Assembly: GCA_934668375.1 (NCBI GenBank)
Contig: CAKUNF010000006.1
Span: forward strand, 32,086 to 96,085
DNA length: 64,000 nt
DNA from: an uncultured Parolsenella sp.
GTDB taxonomy: Bacteria > Actinomycetota > Coriobacteriia > Coriobacteriales > Atopobiaceae
Reading direction: 5' to 3'
A program made the position numbers and the translations under genes. Below the pieces are notes generated by a model. The model searched no databases. It was not told the origin of the DNA and saw nothing but the letters and a program-made list of their open reading frames with translations. Of the stretch, positions 26,016 to 34,672 are shown in pieces (position 1 is the first letter of the stretch; every line of letters starts with the position of its first letter).

Positions 26016-28949
26016 ATGAGTACGAACAGACCGCGGCGTGGCACATGGGCTCGCCGACTCTTCGGTGGCATCGTCGCCGCCGTGCTTGTCTTGGGAGCGG
26101 CGGCGCCATCGGTCGCCTTTGCCGCTGATGGTCAGGGCATCGCGAGTCACGCGCCCGAGCATCACAAGACGATTCGGGCCAACGGCGACGGCACGTATGA
26201 CCTCACGCTGTCCGTCACAGGTGAATCAGAGGAGTCCCAGACCTCGACGCCTGCCGACGTCGTGGTCGTGGTGGACTGCTCCACGAGCATGAACGAGGGC
26301 ATCGACGGCCGAGGTAGCAAGAGTCGCATGCAGGCCGCGCATGACGCGGTGAGCTCCCTCGCGAGCGCGCTCCTTACCGATGAGAACGCCGCGCTTCCGG
26401 CGGAGCAGCAGGTGCAGATGTCCGTCGTAACGTTTGGCACGCATGCCGACGTGGCGCAGGGCTTTACGGCCAATGCGAGCGCCGTGAGTAACGCGGTCGC
26501 CACGCGAGCTCCCGAGAACAACGGCACTAACTGGGAGGCGGGTCTCAAGAAGGCGAACGAGCAGTCGTCCGGCCGCGCCAATGCCAAGAAGTACGTCGTG
26601 TTCCTGTCTGACGGCAATCCGACGTTCCGTGATAGCGCCGAGGGTTATAAACGCTCTGATGAAGGCTTTCTTGGCCTTCTTCGGATGGATAGCAAGAATG
26701 ATGACGGAACCTATGGACTGGGCGACTCGGATCCCAAGGGCCGCAACTACAATGCCGCCAAGGCCGAGGCCAACCGCCGCGACTCCTCCGTCAGCTTCTA
26801 CGCCGTCAGCGCCGCCCGCGACGCCTCTAACATGAGCAAGCTCGCCGCGGACGCAAACGGCGCTTACCTCGACGGCACCACCGCGAGCAACCTCGCGGAT
26901 GCCTTCGCCAAGATCGCCCAGACCATCAAGAAGTCCACGCTCTACAAGGACGTCAAGATCGCGGACAAGCTCTCGCAGTGGGTCACCGGCACCGCTGCCG
27001 ACGGATCCATCGAGAACGTCCGCTACGCCAAGGGAGACTCCGCTTGGACCAACGCTCCCGCCGCGAGCGTCAATGGCGACTCTCTCACCTGGGACCTCTC
27101 CAGCATCGGCGAGCTCGAGAAGGGCGTCACCTACTCCGTGACGTTCACCATTCGCCCGAGCGCTACCGCCTACGAGGACGTCGCCGCGAAGGGCACGCAG
27201 CAGACGTACGAGACGAACGACCAAGGTGGCACGTACGTCGAGTACAAGACCGTCGCCCACGAGACGGGCAAGGAGGACGTCGTCTCCGACGCGAAGACGG
27301 ACCTCTACGAGCTCCCGACAATCGACCTTGCCGCGCCGAGTCCGACGACGCTCGCGAGCGGCACCATCACCGGCACAAAGACGCTCACTGGTCGCAACCT
27401 CTCCGCCGGCGAGTTCAACTTCACGATTGCCGCGGCGGACGGCTCTGCCGAGAACACGCCGCTTCCTTCTACGACTGAGGTCGCGAATGCGGCGGACGGC
27501 TCCTTCTCCTTCGGCGACATCACGTTCGGCCGCGCCGGGACCTATCTCTATGACATCGCCGAGGACACCTCGAACCCGCCGGCGGGTGTCACTGCCGTGA
27601 CGATGGGCAGCAAGCAGGTGAAGGTCGTCGTGAAGAGCGACGGCAGGGGCGGCCTCACGGTCAATGCCGAGCTTCCCGAGGAGGGCCTCGCGTTCGAGAA
27701 CGCCTACGACGCCGAGGACGCCACCGTCAGCGTGAACGCCACGAAGGCCATCACGGCTCCCGAGGGCATCGAGGCGCCGGTACTCAACGACGGCGACTTC
27801 CAGTTCACTATGACCGCGAACACCGAGGGCGCGCCCCTGCCCGCCGAGACGACCGTCTCGAACCGGGGTGGCAACGTGACCTTCGGAGCCATGACGTTCA
27901 CGAAGGACATGCTCGGCGGCGCCATGGAGAAGACGTTCAGCTACACCATCACGGAGAGCGGTGAGAAGGCCGGCGTCACGAACGACGGTCCCAAGTCCTT
28001 CGAGGTCACGGTGAGGGACGATGGTGCCGGCAAGCTTGTCGCGCAGGTCTCCGGAGACCTCGCGTTCGTCAACTCCTATGCCGTCGCTCCCGTGAGTTAC
28101 AGCGTTACCCAGGACGTCTCCATCAAGAAGGAACTCACCGGACGCGCACTTGCCGAGGGCGAGTTCAGCTTCGAGCTCGTCGAGGGTGAGAGCGTCGTCG
28201 CTACCGCCACGAACGCCGCGGACGGCACCGTGAGCTTACCGTCCATCACCTACACGACGCCCGGCGAGCACAACTACACGGTTCGCGAGGTCAGGGGCAA
28301 CGCGGGTGGCGTCACGTACGATGACAACGAGTACGGCATCACCGTGAGTGTGACGGACAACGGCGCCGGCCAGCTCGTGGCCCAGGCCAAGAGCGATGAT
28401 GACATCACGTTCGAGAATGCCTACGTCGCCACTCCTGCCACCATCTCGCTGAGTGCCACGAAGGTGCTTGATGGTCGCGACCTCACGGACGGCGAGTTCT
28501 CGTTCGTTCTCGAGAACAACGGCCAGGTCATGGACACGGCCACGAACGCCGCCGACGGCACCGTCTCGTTCCGCGAGCTTACGCTCAAGACCGCCGGCAC
28601 GTATACGTTCGCCGTCTCCGAGGTTCAGGGCAACGAGGAGGGCGTGACGTACGACACCGCGAAGTACACCATCACGGTGACGGTCTCCGACAACGGCGCT
28701 GGCCAGCTCGTGGCGAGCGTCGAGGGCGACAACCCCACGTTCACGAACACGTACGTGAAGCCCGCCGAGCCGGCGGAGGAGCCCACGCCGCCGGCCTCGC
28801 CCGATGACTCCGGCGCTTCGACTGAGTCCGAGAAGCAGATGCCGCAGACGGGTGACACGAACAACGCGGCCCTACCCGCGGCTGTTGCGATCATCGCTGT
28901 CGTCTGCATCGCGGCGGGCGTCGTTGTGAGCCGCAAGAAGAGGCAGTAG
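26016..28949 (+). CDS. Surface-anchored VWA protein with FctA-type isopeptide domains (MPQTG)
   Basis: The 977-residue protein has a signal peptide (~1-37), then a von Willebrand A domain (~70-290) with an intact MIDAS, Asp87-x-Ser89-x-Ser91. From ~440 to ~935 there are four repeats of the Spy0128/FctA pilin isopeptide type, each ending in F-x-N-x-Y (AFENAY, AFVNSY, TFENAY, TFTNTY). Their Lys, Glu and Asn positions suggest intramolecular crosslinks. The end is MPQTG (942-946), a hydrophobic segment and KKRQ, a sorting signal with Met in place of Leu. This is the architecture of a pilus-tip or fibre adhesin. AGGAGAGGAG precedes the ATG. Confidence 0.9.
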   Translation: MSTNRPRRGTWARRLFGGIVAAVLVLGAAAPSVAFAADGQGIASHAPEHHKTIRANGDGTYDLTLSVTGESEESQTSTPADVVVVVDCSTSMNEGIDGRGSKSRMQAAHDAVSSLASALLTDENAALPAEQQVQMSVVTFGTHADVAQGFTANASAVSNAVATRAPENNGTNWEAGLKKANEQSSGRANAKKYVVFLSDGNPTFRDSAEGYKRSDEGFLGLLRMDSKNDDGTYGLGDSDPKGRNYNAAKAEANRRDSSVSFYAVSAARDASNMSKLAADANGAYLDGTTASNLADAFAKIAQTIKKSTLYKDVKIADKLSQWVTGTAADGSIENVRYAKGDSAWTNAPAASVNGDSLTWDLSSIGELEKGVTYSVTFTIRPSATAYEDVAAKGTQQTYETNDQGGTYVEYKTVAHETGKEDVVSDAKTDLYELPTIDLAAPSPTTLASGTITGTKTLTGRNLSAGEFNFTIAAADGSAENTPLPSTTEVANAADGSFSFGDITFGRAGTYLYDIAEDTSNPPAGVTAVTMGSKQVKVVVKSDGRGGLTVNAELPEEGLAFENAYDAEDATVSVNATKAITAPEGIEAPVLNDGDFQFTMTANTEGAPLPAETTVSNRGGNVTFGAMTFTKDMLGGAMEKTFSYTITESGEKAGVTNDGPKSFEVTVRDDGAGKLVAQVSGDLAFVNSYAVAPVSYSVTQDVSIKKELTGRALAEGEFSFELVEGESVVATATNAADGTVSLPSITYTTPGEHNYTVREVRGNAGGVTYDDNEYGITVSVTDNGAGQLVAQAKSDDDITFENAYVATPATISLSATKVLDGRDLTDGEFSFVLENNGQVMDTATNAADGTVSFRELTLKTAGTYTFAVSEVQGNEEGVTYDTAKYTITVTVSDNGAGQLVASVEGDNPTFTNTYVKPAEPAEEPTPPASPDDSGASTESEKQMPQTGDTNNAALPAAVAIIAVVCIAAGVVVSRKKRQ

Positions 28950-28974
28950 ACAAGCACGGCAGAGCTTTTAGCGA

Positions 28975-29012
28975 GCGTCCCAGGGGGTTGGTCCCTCTGG
29001 GACGCTTCTTGT
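28975..29012 (+). terminator. Terminator of the VWA surface protein
   Basis: GCGTCCCAG (28975-28983) pairs with CTGGGACGC (28997-29005) and is followed by TTCTTGTTTT. Confidence 0.7.
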
Positions 29013-29030
29013 TTTGGGATGCCCAGGGTG

Positions 29031-29055
29031 CCCAAAAGTGTCAGTCACTTTTGGG
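29031..29055. repeat. CCCAAAAGTG...CACTTTTGGG hairpin
   Basis: A perfect 10-bp stem with loop TCAGT. The identical 25-mer is at 31264-31288. It lies 4 nt upstream of promoter element B. Confidence 0.85.
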
Positions 29056-29058
29056 CTG

Positions 29059-29111
29059 ATATGCATATAAGTCATATTTCCGCAGGTAGAAGGCCTATTC
29101 ACCTAGCTTTA
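29059..29111 (+). promoter_or_regulatory. Island promoter element, copy B
   Basis: ATATGCATATAAGTCATATT, then TCCGCAGGTA, then TAGCTT (29104-29109). The GCATATA-to-TAGCTT spacing is 41 nt, the same as in copies C and D. Confidence 0.7.
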
Positions 29112-29185
29112 AGCCTGAAGGCAAAACAAGTTTTGACGCAAGTCGCGAGCCATGCGCTTGCGATTTCCTAGGGAAGGGCTCGCTT

Positions 29186-31201
29186 ATGAAGAAGCACTCT
29201 CGCACGAGTCTCGCGCACATGCACGCAGGGGCAAGGGTTGTCGTGGCGGCTGGTCTCGTCGCTGCGCTCGGCATTCTCGCGCCGAACGTTGCGCTTGCGG
29301 ATGACGCGCCTTCCGTGGAGCAGATGGACCCGGCGGCTGCTGCCTCTCAGCTTACCGACGACGCACCCGCGCCCGAGACCGACGCAGACACTCCCAAGGC
29401 TGTCGATGAGGTCCAGGATACCCCCGAGGTTCAGGACGTTGCCGTCCAGACGCCTGTCTCCAACGCTGTGGCCAGCTTCAACGGACAGAACTACGCGACC
29501 TTCGACGCCGCTCTCGATGCTGCCCACAACACTGACGGCGCCACGATCAAGCTGCTTGCCGACGCGCAGACCAAGGGCCTCAACCTGAACCACGACCTCA
29601 CCATCGAGGGCGACGGGCACGCCCTCAAGTTCACGGACAAGGGAATCGCGCTGTGGGGTCACGCCCTCACACTCAAGAACGTCCAAGCGTCCATGACGGG
29701 CGTGGGCTCGACGCCGTATACGGCGGAGTGGAACTGGGTGTCAGTCTGTGCAAGCAGGGACGCCTCCCTCACGCTTGACAACGCCTCTCTCATCATGGAT
29801 GGCACGGGTACCAGTGACAAAACGCATGCCATCTACTTCTGCTCTAACAACAAGCTCAACCTCCTCAATGGGTCGAACCTCACAATTAGGAACTACAAGC
29901 AGGATGCGCTCGAGTGGGATGGTGGCGACGGTGGCTACAACGTGAACATCACGGGTGGCTCCACCTATACCTCGGAGCACAACCGCTCCGGCTTCGTCGG
30001 CACGTTCTACGTCACGGTCGATGCCTCCAATGTCAACGTGACGAACTCGCTTGGAAACGGCTCGAACGGCTCGCACTTCGACATTAAGAACCACTCCACG
30101 GTCGACTTCTCGGGTAACGGGTCGCACGGCCTCTCGGCCGGCAATCTGGCTATTACTGACTCGACGGTAACGTGCGAGAACAACGGGCTCACTGGAATCA
30201 TCTTCACGGGTAAGGGACAGTTCACGCGTGCCAATGTTCAGGCCACCGGGACGATTGGCAAGAGCTACTGGAATGCCGGCATTCGCCTCATGAAGGCCCA
30301 CGCCTCCCTTGACGTTGATGCGGACTCTACGGTGTCCGTGACGGGCAACCAGACTACTGGCCTCTTCCTTGATTCCGGTGCACGAGCTGCGTTTGCCGAG
30401 GGCACAAAGCTCACCGTTACGGGAAACGATGCCTCGCAGGCGAATTATTATGGAATCAAGCTGGAACTTGCGCAGATGGGTGGAGGCGTTGTCGTTCGCA
30501 ATGGTGCGAGCCTGACGCTCCCGAGTTCCGCGATCATCGATAACAACAATGCCGCCCTCGCCGGCGACGACGTGTATGTCGAGGATGGCGGCTCTATCTC
30601 GTTCGGCTCGGTGAATGCTGCTCGCTCGCTCACCGAGTTTGACGGTTGCGGCCACACCATCGACGCGTGGTATGACGACGCGGCGAAAGCCCGCTGGTCT
30701 GCCCACGGCGACACGAACCACATCGTGCCCGTCTCGGAGGGCAGCTACCAGGGCCCGCTCGCGCTCAAGGCGGCGCATGGCCTCGTTCGCGTCGACTACA
30801 AGTACGTTGGCGACGCCCCTGATGCCGCCAAGCTCCCGGATTCCGATGAGGACCTCGAGCTCGGAGCTCCCTATGACGCCGCGACGCAGGCTGGCGTGGA
30901 CGGCTGGACGTTCGACGGCTGGTACACCGACGAGGCCTGCACGCAGAAGTGGGAGGACGGCACGGCGCTGCCCGGCTCTATGACGCTGTACGGCAAGTGG
31001 ACCAGGGTGCCGGCCGAGCCCTCGCAGCCTACGGAGCCGCAGCAGCCGACCACCCCTGCGAGCAAGCCCTCCTCGGCCAAGGGCGACGGAAAGGCCATTC
31101 CCCAGACGGGCGATGCCTCTGCCACTGCCGTTCTCGCCGTCGCTGCCGCTGGCACTGCGGCAATCGCCGGTGGACTGAGCTTCCGCAGGCGTTCCAAGTA
31201 G
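29186..31201 (+). CDS. Surface protein with beta-helix domain, InlB-type repeat and IPQTG anchor
   Basis: The 671-residue protein has a signal peptide with the segment RVVVAAGLVAALGILAPNVALA (cleavage near residue 39). An Asp/Pro/Ala-rich linker follows, then a parallel beta-helix-like region (~95-470) rich in Asn, Gly and hydrophobic repeats. At ~530-610 there is an InlB B-repeat/Listeria-Bacteroides repeat (VDYKYVG, GWTFDGWYTDEACTQKW, LYGKW). IPQTG (638-642), a hydrophobic stretch and FRRRSK form the sorting signal. It is a probable adhesin or wall-linked carbohydrate-binding protein. It is clearly paralogous to the next gene. GAAGGGCTCGCTT precedes the ATG. Confidence 0.88.
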   Translation: MKKHSRTSLAHMHAGARVVVAAGLVAALGILAPNVALADDAPSVEQMDPAAAASQLTDDAPAPETDADTPKAVDEVQDTPEVQDVAVQTPVSNAVASFNGQNYATFDAALDAAHNTDGATIKLLADAQTKGLNLNHDLTIEGDGHALKFTDKGIALWGHALTLKNVQASMTGVGSTPYTAEWNWVSVCASRDASLTLDNASLIMDGTGTSDKTHAIYFCSNNKLNLLNGSNLTIRNYKQDALEWDGGDGGYNVNITGGSTYTSEHNRSGFVGTFYVTVDASNVNVTNSLGNGSNGSHFDIKNHSTVDFSGNGSHGLSAGNLAITDSTVTCENNGLTGIIFTGKGQFTRANVQATGTIGKSYWNAGIRLMKAHASLDVDADSTVSVTGNQTTGLFLDSGARAAFAEGTKLTVTGNDASQANYYGIKLELAQMGGGVVVRNGASLTLPSSAIIDNNNAALAGDDVYVEDGGSISFGSVNAARSLTEFDGCGHTIDAWYDDAAKARWSAHGDTNHIVPVSEGSYQGPLALKAAHGLVRVDYKYVGDAPDAAKLPDSDEDLELGAPYDAATQAGVDGWTFDGWYTDEACTQKWEDGTALPGSMTLYGKWTRVPAEPSQPTEPQQPTTPASKPSSAKGDGKAIPQTGDASATAVLAVAAAGTAAIAGGLSFRRRSK

Positions 31202-31216
31202 CATCTCTCGCAACGA

Positions 31217-31250
31217 GGGCTCCCACGAGTAATCGTGGGGGCCCTATTTT
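31217..31250 (+). terminator. Terminator of the IPQTG surface protein
   Basis: GGGCTCCCACGA (31217-31228) pairs with TCGTGGGGGCCC (31233-31244, one G-T) and is followed by TATTTTC. Confidence 0.75.
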
Positions 31251-31263
31251 CATGCGAAACATG

Positions 31264-31288
31264 CCCAAAAGTGTCAGTCACTTTTGGG
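31264..31288. repeat. CCCAAAAGTG...CACTTTTGGG hairpin, second identical copy
   Basis: Identical to 29031-29055, and again placed just upstream of an island promoter element. Confidence 0.85.
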
Positions 31289-31316
31289 TCATTCGATATG
31301 CAATCAACTTTCAAAT

Positions 31317-31369
31317 ATATGCATATAAGTGATATTTCCGCAGGTAGATAGCTTAACTCCATAGATTTA
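31317..31369 (+). promoter_or_regulatory. Island promoter element, copy C
   Basis: ATATGCATATAAGTGATATT, TCCGCAGGTA, then TAGATT (31362-31367). The spacing is identical to copies B and D. Confidence 0.7.
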
Positions 31370-31451
31370 TGACAAAGGGACGGCGTGTCTTGCATGCGCG
31401 TGCCTATGCATTTTTTTGCCTCGTGTCGGCAAATAGAGGGAGAGGCTGTCT

Positions 31452-33494
31452 ATGAAGAGGTTCTCGCGTGTTTGCACGAGAGGGAAAATCGTCGCTGCGG
31501 CGGGACTCGTGGCGGCGCTCGGGGTGCTGGCTCCGAACGTGGCTGTGGCCGATGATGCGGCCGAAACGACCCTGACCGCGCCGGAGACGACTGACCAGGC
31601 GGCGACCCCCGCTGCCGCGTCCGAGCGGTCCGCCGCCGAGACGGACAACGCCACAACCGTCGATGCGCCGGAAACGACCGAAGCGCCCGCAGCGCAGGTT
31701 GCTGACGAGGATGTCATCACGCAGGATGCGCCGGCGACTCCTTCCCTCCAACCCGGATTGGATAACCAAACCGCCGTCGCAAAGATTGACAACGTCGCGT
31801 ACGCCTCGCTCGACGAGGCCATTGCCGCCGCCAAGGCTGGTGACACGATCGACCTGTCCGGCGACGCCCAGATCGCTACGACGAACTTCATCACCAAGGC
31901 CGTGATCGTGCGCGGCAATGGCCATGCCGTCACGGTTGCCAAGCAGCCGGGCACCGAGGGCGGCGACCTCACGATCGAGGGCTCTGGTTCGCTCACGTTC
32001 GACAACGCCAATGTCACGTTCGCGGGTGGCGGTAAATGGGCCGTCACCATGCGTGACAGTGGCAAGCTCTCCTTCGAGAACGGCGCAACCGCGACCTTTA
32101 CGCAGGTGGGCATCTACACCGTGGGCGCCGGCTGCTCTATCAACGTGAACGCCTCAACGATGACGTTTGACGGAACCTCATACACGGCCATCATGAACGA
32201 GTACAAGGGCGGCCAGGGCTATGCCTCCATCAATGTGACGAACGGCTCAAACCTCACCGTCGAAAATGTCGGGAACGGCAACAACGGCATCACGGGCTTC
32301 ATTGTCAACGTCGTAAAATCTCAGCTCCACGTTGACAACAACGCGAATCAGGGCCTCGTCCGCTGCACTACGACCCTTGATGCATCCACGGCCACCATCA
32401 GTGGAAATGACATTGGCATCACGGGCTATCGTGGGCTGGACAACCTTACGCTCAAGAACGGCTCGACGCTCGAGATGACCGATAACAAGAGTGCAGGCAT
32501 CTTCCTGTGGGGCGGCAACGTGGACGTTCAGGCTGGAACGTCGCTGAGCATCACCGGTACCGGCGCCGCGGCCGAGCAGGGTGCCTATACCGGCGCAATC
32601 TGCACGTACTACTACGGGAGCGACTACCGTTCGCATGTGGTTCTCGCCGATGACGCCATGGTTAGCCTCGTCAACAACCCGGTTGGCGCCATCAACAACG
32701 GCGGCGAGATGTACGTTGGCGCTGGCACCACCATCATGGGCAACGGTGCGAATGCCGAGAACGGCGGTGGCATTCTCAACACCGGCAAGATTACCGTCGT
32801 CAATGGCGCCCGCCTCTACAACAACCATGCCAAGACGTCCGGCGACGACATCTGCAACGCCACAGCGGCGGATGCCTCGAGCTGCGGAACCATTGACTTT
32901 GCCGCCACGGGCGACGACTGGCAGCTCGACTCCGAGCTTGGCAACTGCGGCCACGCCATCGATGGCTGGTACGTGGACGCCGCGGGCTCCCGCTGGTCTG
33001 CCCACGGTGCTGGAAAGCACGTCGAGGCTGCGTTGGAGGGGTCCTACAGCACGCCACTCGCGCTCAAGGCGGCGCACGGGCTCGTCTGCGTCGACTACAA
33101 GTACGTTGGCGAGGCGCCCGATTCCGCCCAGCTGCCCGATGCGGACGTTGAGCTCGAGACGGGCCTGCCCTACAACGCCAAGGCCCAGGCCGGCGTGGAC
33201 GGCTGGACGTTCGACGGCTGGTACACAGACGAGGCCTGCACGCAGGGGTGGGAGGACGGCACGGCGCTGTCCGGCTCCATGACGCTGTACGGCAAGTGGA
33301 CCAAGGTGTCCGCTCCCGCGTCAACGGACGAGTCCGCGACGCCCTCCTCGTCCGTGAAGCCGGCTGAGGCTGCGAAGAGGCCACAGAAGCAGCTTCCGCA
33401 GACGGGCGACGACACGGCCACGCCGCTCGGTCTCCTTGCCGGAGCTGCCGCCGCGCTGACCGCGGGTCTCGCCCTGCGCAAGCGCTCGAAGTAA
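31452..33494 (+). CDS. Surface protein with beta-helix domain, InlB-type repeat and LPQTG anchor
   Basis: The 680-residue paralogue of the preceding gene shares its signal-peptide core (AAGLVAALGVLAPNVAVA) and the C-terminal module. That module runs from CGHAIDGWY through KAAHGLVCVDYKYVG to DGWTFDGWYTDEACTQGWEDGTAL. The beta-helix region (~110-480) is more diverged, so ligand specificity probably differs. A Thr/Glu/Pro-rich linker follows the signal. LPQTG (648-652), a hydrophobic segment and RKRSK end the protein. AGGGAGAGGCTGTCT precedes the ATG. The pair looks like a tandem duplication in which the exposed domain diverged faster than the anchor region. Confidence 0.88.
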   Translation: MKRFSRVCTRGKIVAAAGLVAALGVLAPNVAVADDAAETTLTAPETTDQAATPAAASERSAAETDNATTVDAPETTEAPAAQVADEDVITQDAPATPSLQPGLDNQTAVAKIDNVAYASLDEAIAAAKAGDTIDLSGDAQIATTNFITKAVIVRGNGHAVTVAKQPGTEGGDLTIEGSGSLTFDNANVTFAGGGKWAVTMRDSGKLSFENGATATFTQVGIYTVGAGCSINVNASTMTFDGTSYTAIMNEYKGGQGYASINVTNGSNLTVENVGNGNNGITGFIVNVVKSQLHVDNNANQGLVRCTTTLDASTATISGNDIGITGYRGLDNLTLKNGSTLEMTDNKSAGIFLWGGNVDVQAGTSLSITGTGAAAEQGAYTGAICTYYYGSDYRSHVVLADDAMVSLVNNPVGAINNGGEMYVGAGTTIMGNGANAENGGGILNTGKITVVNGARLYNNHAKTSGDDICNATAADASSCGTIDFAATGDDWQLDSELGNCGHAIDGWYVDAAGSRWSAHGAGKHVEAALEGSYSTPLALKAAHGLVCVDYKYVGEAPDSAQLPDADVELETGLPYNAKAQAGVDGWTFDGWYTDEACTQGWEDGTALSGSMTLYGKWTKVSAPASTDESATPSSSVKPAEAAKRPQKQLPQTGDDTATPLGLLAGAAAALTAGLALRKRSK

Positions 33495-33521
33495 CGGGAC
33501 GCATCAATCGGGAGCGGCATC

Positions 33522-33553
33522 CGGGGCGAGGCTCGCATGCGGGTCTCGCCCCG
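33522..33553 (+). terminator. Terminator-like hairpin after the LPQTG protein
   Basis: CGGGGCGAG (33522-33530) pairs with CTCGCCCCG (33545-33553). The T run is weak. Confidence 0.5.
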
Positions 33554-33600
33554 CCCTTGCTTGGCCGTGCGTGGCCAGGCGCCGGCACAACGCGCAGCTG

Positions 33601-33652
33601 GACGCATATATCGCATATTTCTGCTGGTTAAAGCCTTGATTCGTTAGCTTTA
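33601..33652 (+). promoter_or_regulatory. Island promoter element, copy D
   Basis: CGCATATATCGCATATTTC shows the direct repeat CGCATAT at 9-nt spacing. CTGCTGGTT and then TAGCTT (33645-33650) follow. It lies 40 nt before the winged-helix gene start, so any transcript has a short leader. Confidence 0.65.
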
Positions 33653-33684
33653 GGGGAGCGGGCAACTAATTCGATTGGAAAGCC

Positions 33685-33981
33685 ATGACAAAGCGAGCCA
33701 AGGTGAGCGCCATCGTAGGCGTTCGGATCAACGAGCGCGAGCTCGAGCTTCTCAAGCGCATCCATGCTGGTGCTGCTCCGTGCGTGCTGAGCGTCAACGG
33801 CCTTGCCCGTGACTTCTCGTGCAGCGTGGCCACTGTGCGCAACTCCATTAGGGCGCTTGAGGACAAGGATCTCATCTTGGTGCGAGCCCGCTTCCTGAGA
33901 AATGGCGGTCAGCTTGAGAACGAGTACGAGCTTACCGAGGCGGGTGGTCGGATTCTTGAGGTGAACGGTCGCCTAAAGTAA
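33685..33981 (+). CDS. Small winged-helix DNA-binding protein, candidate island regulator
   Basis: The 98-residue protein fits a winged helix-turn-helix fold. LSVNGLARDFSCSVATVRNSIRALEDKDLI is a recognisable HTH, followed by a wing (VRARFLRNGGQLENEYELTEAGGRIL) like that of MarR/PadR or replication-initiator HTH proteins. No ligand domain is present. The ATG follows GGAAAG. It has its own copy of the island promoter element and ends at the next one, which suggests autoregulation and control of the surface genes. That role is inferred from context only. Confidence 0.75.
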   Translation: MTKRAKVSAIVGVRINERELELLKRIHAGAAPCVLSVNGLARDFSCSVATVRNSIRALEDKDLILVRARFLRNGGQLENEYELTEAGGRILEVNGRLK

Positions 33982-33985
33982 AGGT

Positions 33986-34038
33986 TATCGCATATATCTC
34001 ATATTTTCAGGCCACATGCAGGCCGGGGACTAAGCTCA
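33986..34038 (+). promoter_or_regulatory. Island promoter element, copy E
   Basis: CGCATATATCTCATATTTTC with TAAGCT at 34031-34036 at the shared spacing. The GCAGGT part is lost (CAGGCCACA). It is followed by a ~175-nt leader before the XRE gene. Confidence 0.55.
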
Positions 34039-34131
34039 AATCAACGGAGTGCGCGTGGGCGAGTGCCCACGCATTGCTTCGGACCGCATCAAGCAATCGT
34101 CTCGAGGTGGAGTGGCATGGAAATAGTGCTC

Positions 34132-34140
34132 GGGGGGGGG
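34132..34140 (+). repeat. Poly-G tract (9 G) in the leader of the XRE gene
   Basis: Nine consecutive G lie 15 nt after an ATG (34117) that itself follows GAGGTGGAG. With 9 G the ORF runs to 34257 and overlaps the XRE gene. With 10 G it would end in a TGA overlapping the XRE GTG start. With 8 G it stops at once. Such tracts are typical phase-variation sites. Confidence 0.6.
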
Positions 34141-34207
34141 ACGTCGCTGGTAATAGCCTTGCCAGCGTACTCGCCAACGGGCCCGTGCCGCCACTCCTCT
34201 GGCGCCG

Positions 34208-34465
34208 GTGATTGGTATGCCTCGACAATGCGGTCCGGACAGCAAACTCATGCATAAGGTGGGGCAGACCTTTGCAGAGGCGCGCGCGGAATCCGGCCTG
34301 ACGCAGACGCAGCTTGCCGCCCGCTCCGGCATCCATCAATCTTGTCTCAGCAGGCTTGAGCAGGGCAACGGAAACGCCACCATCTCCACTCTCGAGACCG
34401 TTGCCAACGCTATGGGCTGCAAGATAGAGATACGCCTCTCCCGCCCATCCGTTCACTGCAAGTAG
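34208..34465 (+). CDS. XRE-family helix-turn-helix protein, antitoxin-like
   Basis: The HTH (VGQTFAEARAESGLTQTQLAARSGIHQSCLSRLEQGNGNATISTLETVANAMG) is a full XRE/Cro domain, and ~15 residues follow it. Size and sequence resemble HigA-type antitoxins and small phage repressors, but no toxin gene is recognisable next to it. The start is uncertain: GTG 34208, ATG 34217 and ATG 34250 are all in frame, and none has a strong ribosome site. GTG 34208 overlaps a possible upstream stop (GTGA), so translation may be coupled to the poly-G ORF. With the 33685 gene it is the second candidate regulator of the island. Confidence 0.7.
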   Translation: MIGMPRQCGPDSKLMHKVGQTFAEARAESGLTQTQLAARSGIHQSCLSRLEQGNGNATISTLETVANAMGCKIEIRLSRPSVHCK

Positions 34466-34672
34466 GATCTGCCGTCCGCCATGTTACGCGCCCCGTTCGC
34501 CGCATGCCGGCGGGCGGGGCGTCTTTGTGCCGCGCCGGACGGGTAGGGTAGCCCCAACGAATGCCGTGGCGTGCGTGGGCACCCCGACGCCCACCCAACG
34601 CGGTTTGGGTTTGTCGCGTGCGGCGATTCTCCCTTCCGCTGGGCCACGCGGACCTCAACGGAGGGAGTCATC

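Noticed and set aside
34063-34465. A HigBA-type toxin-antitoxin pair
   Set aside because: The XRE protein is antitoxin-like, but neither frame of the upstream short ORF resembles a RelE/HigB toxin.
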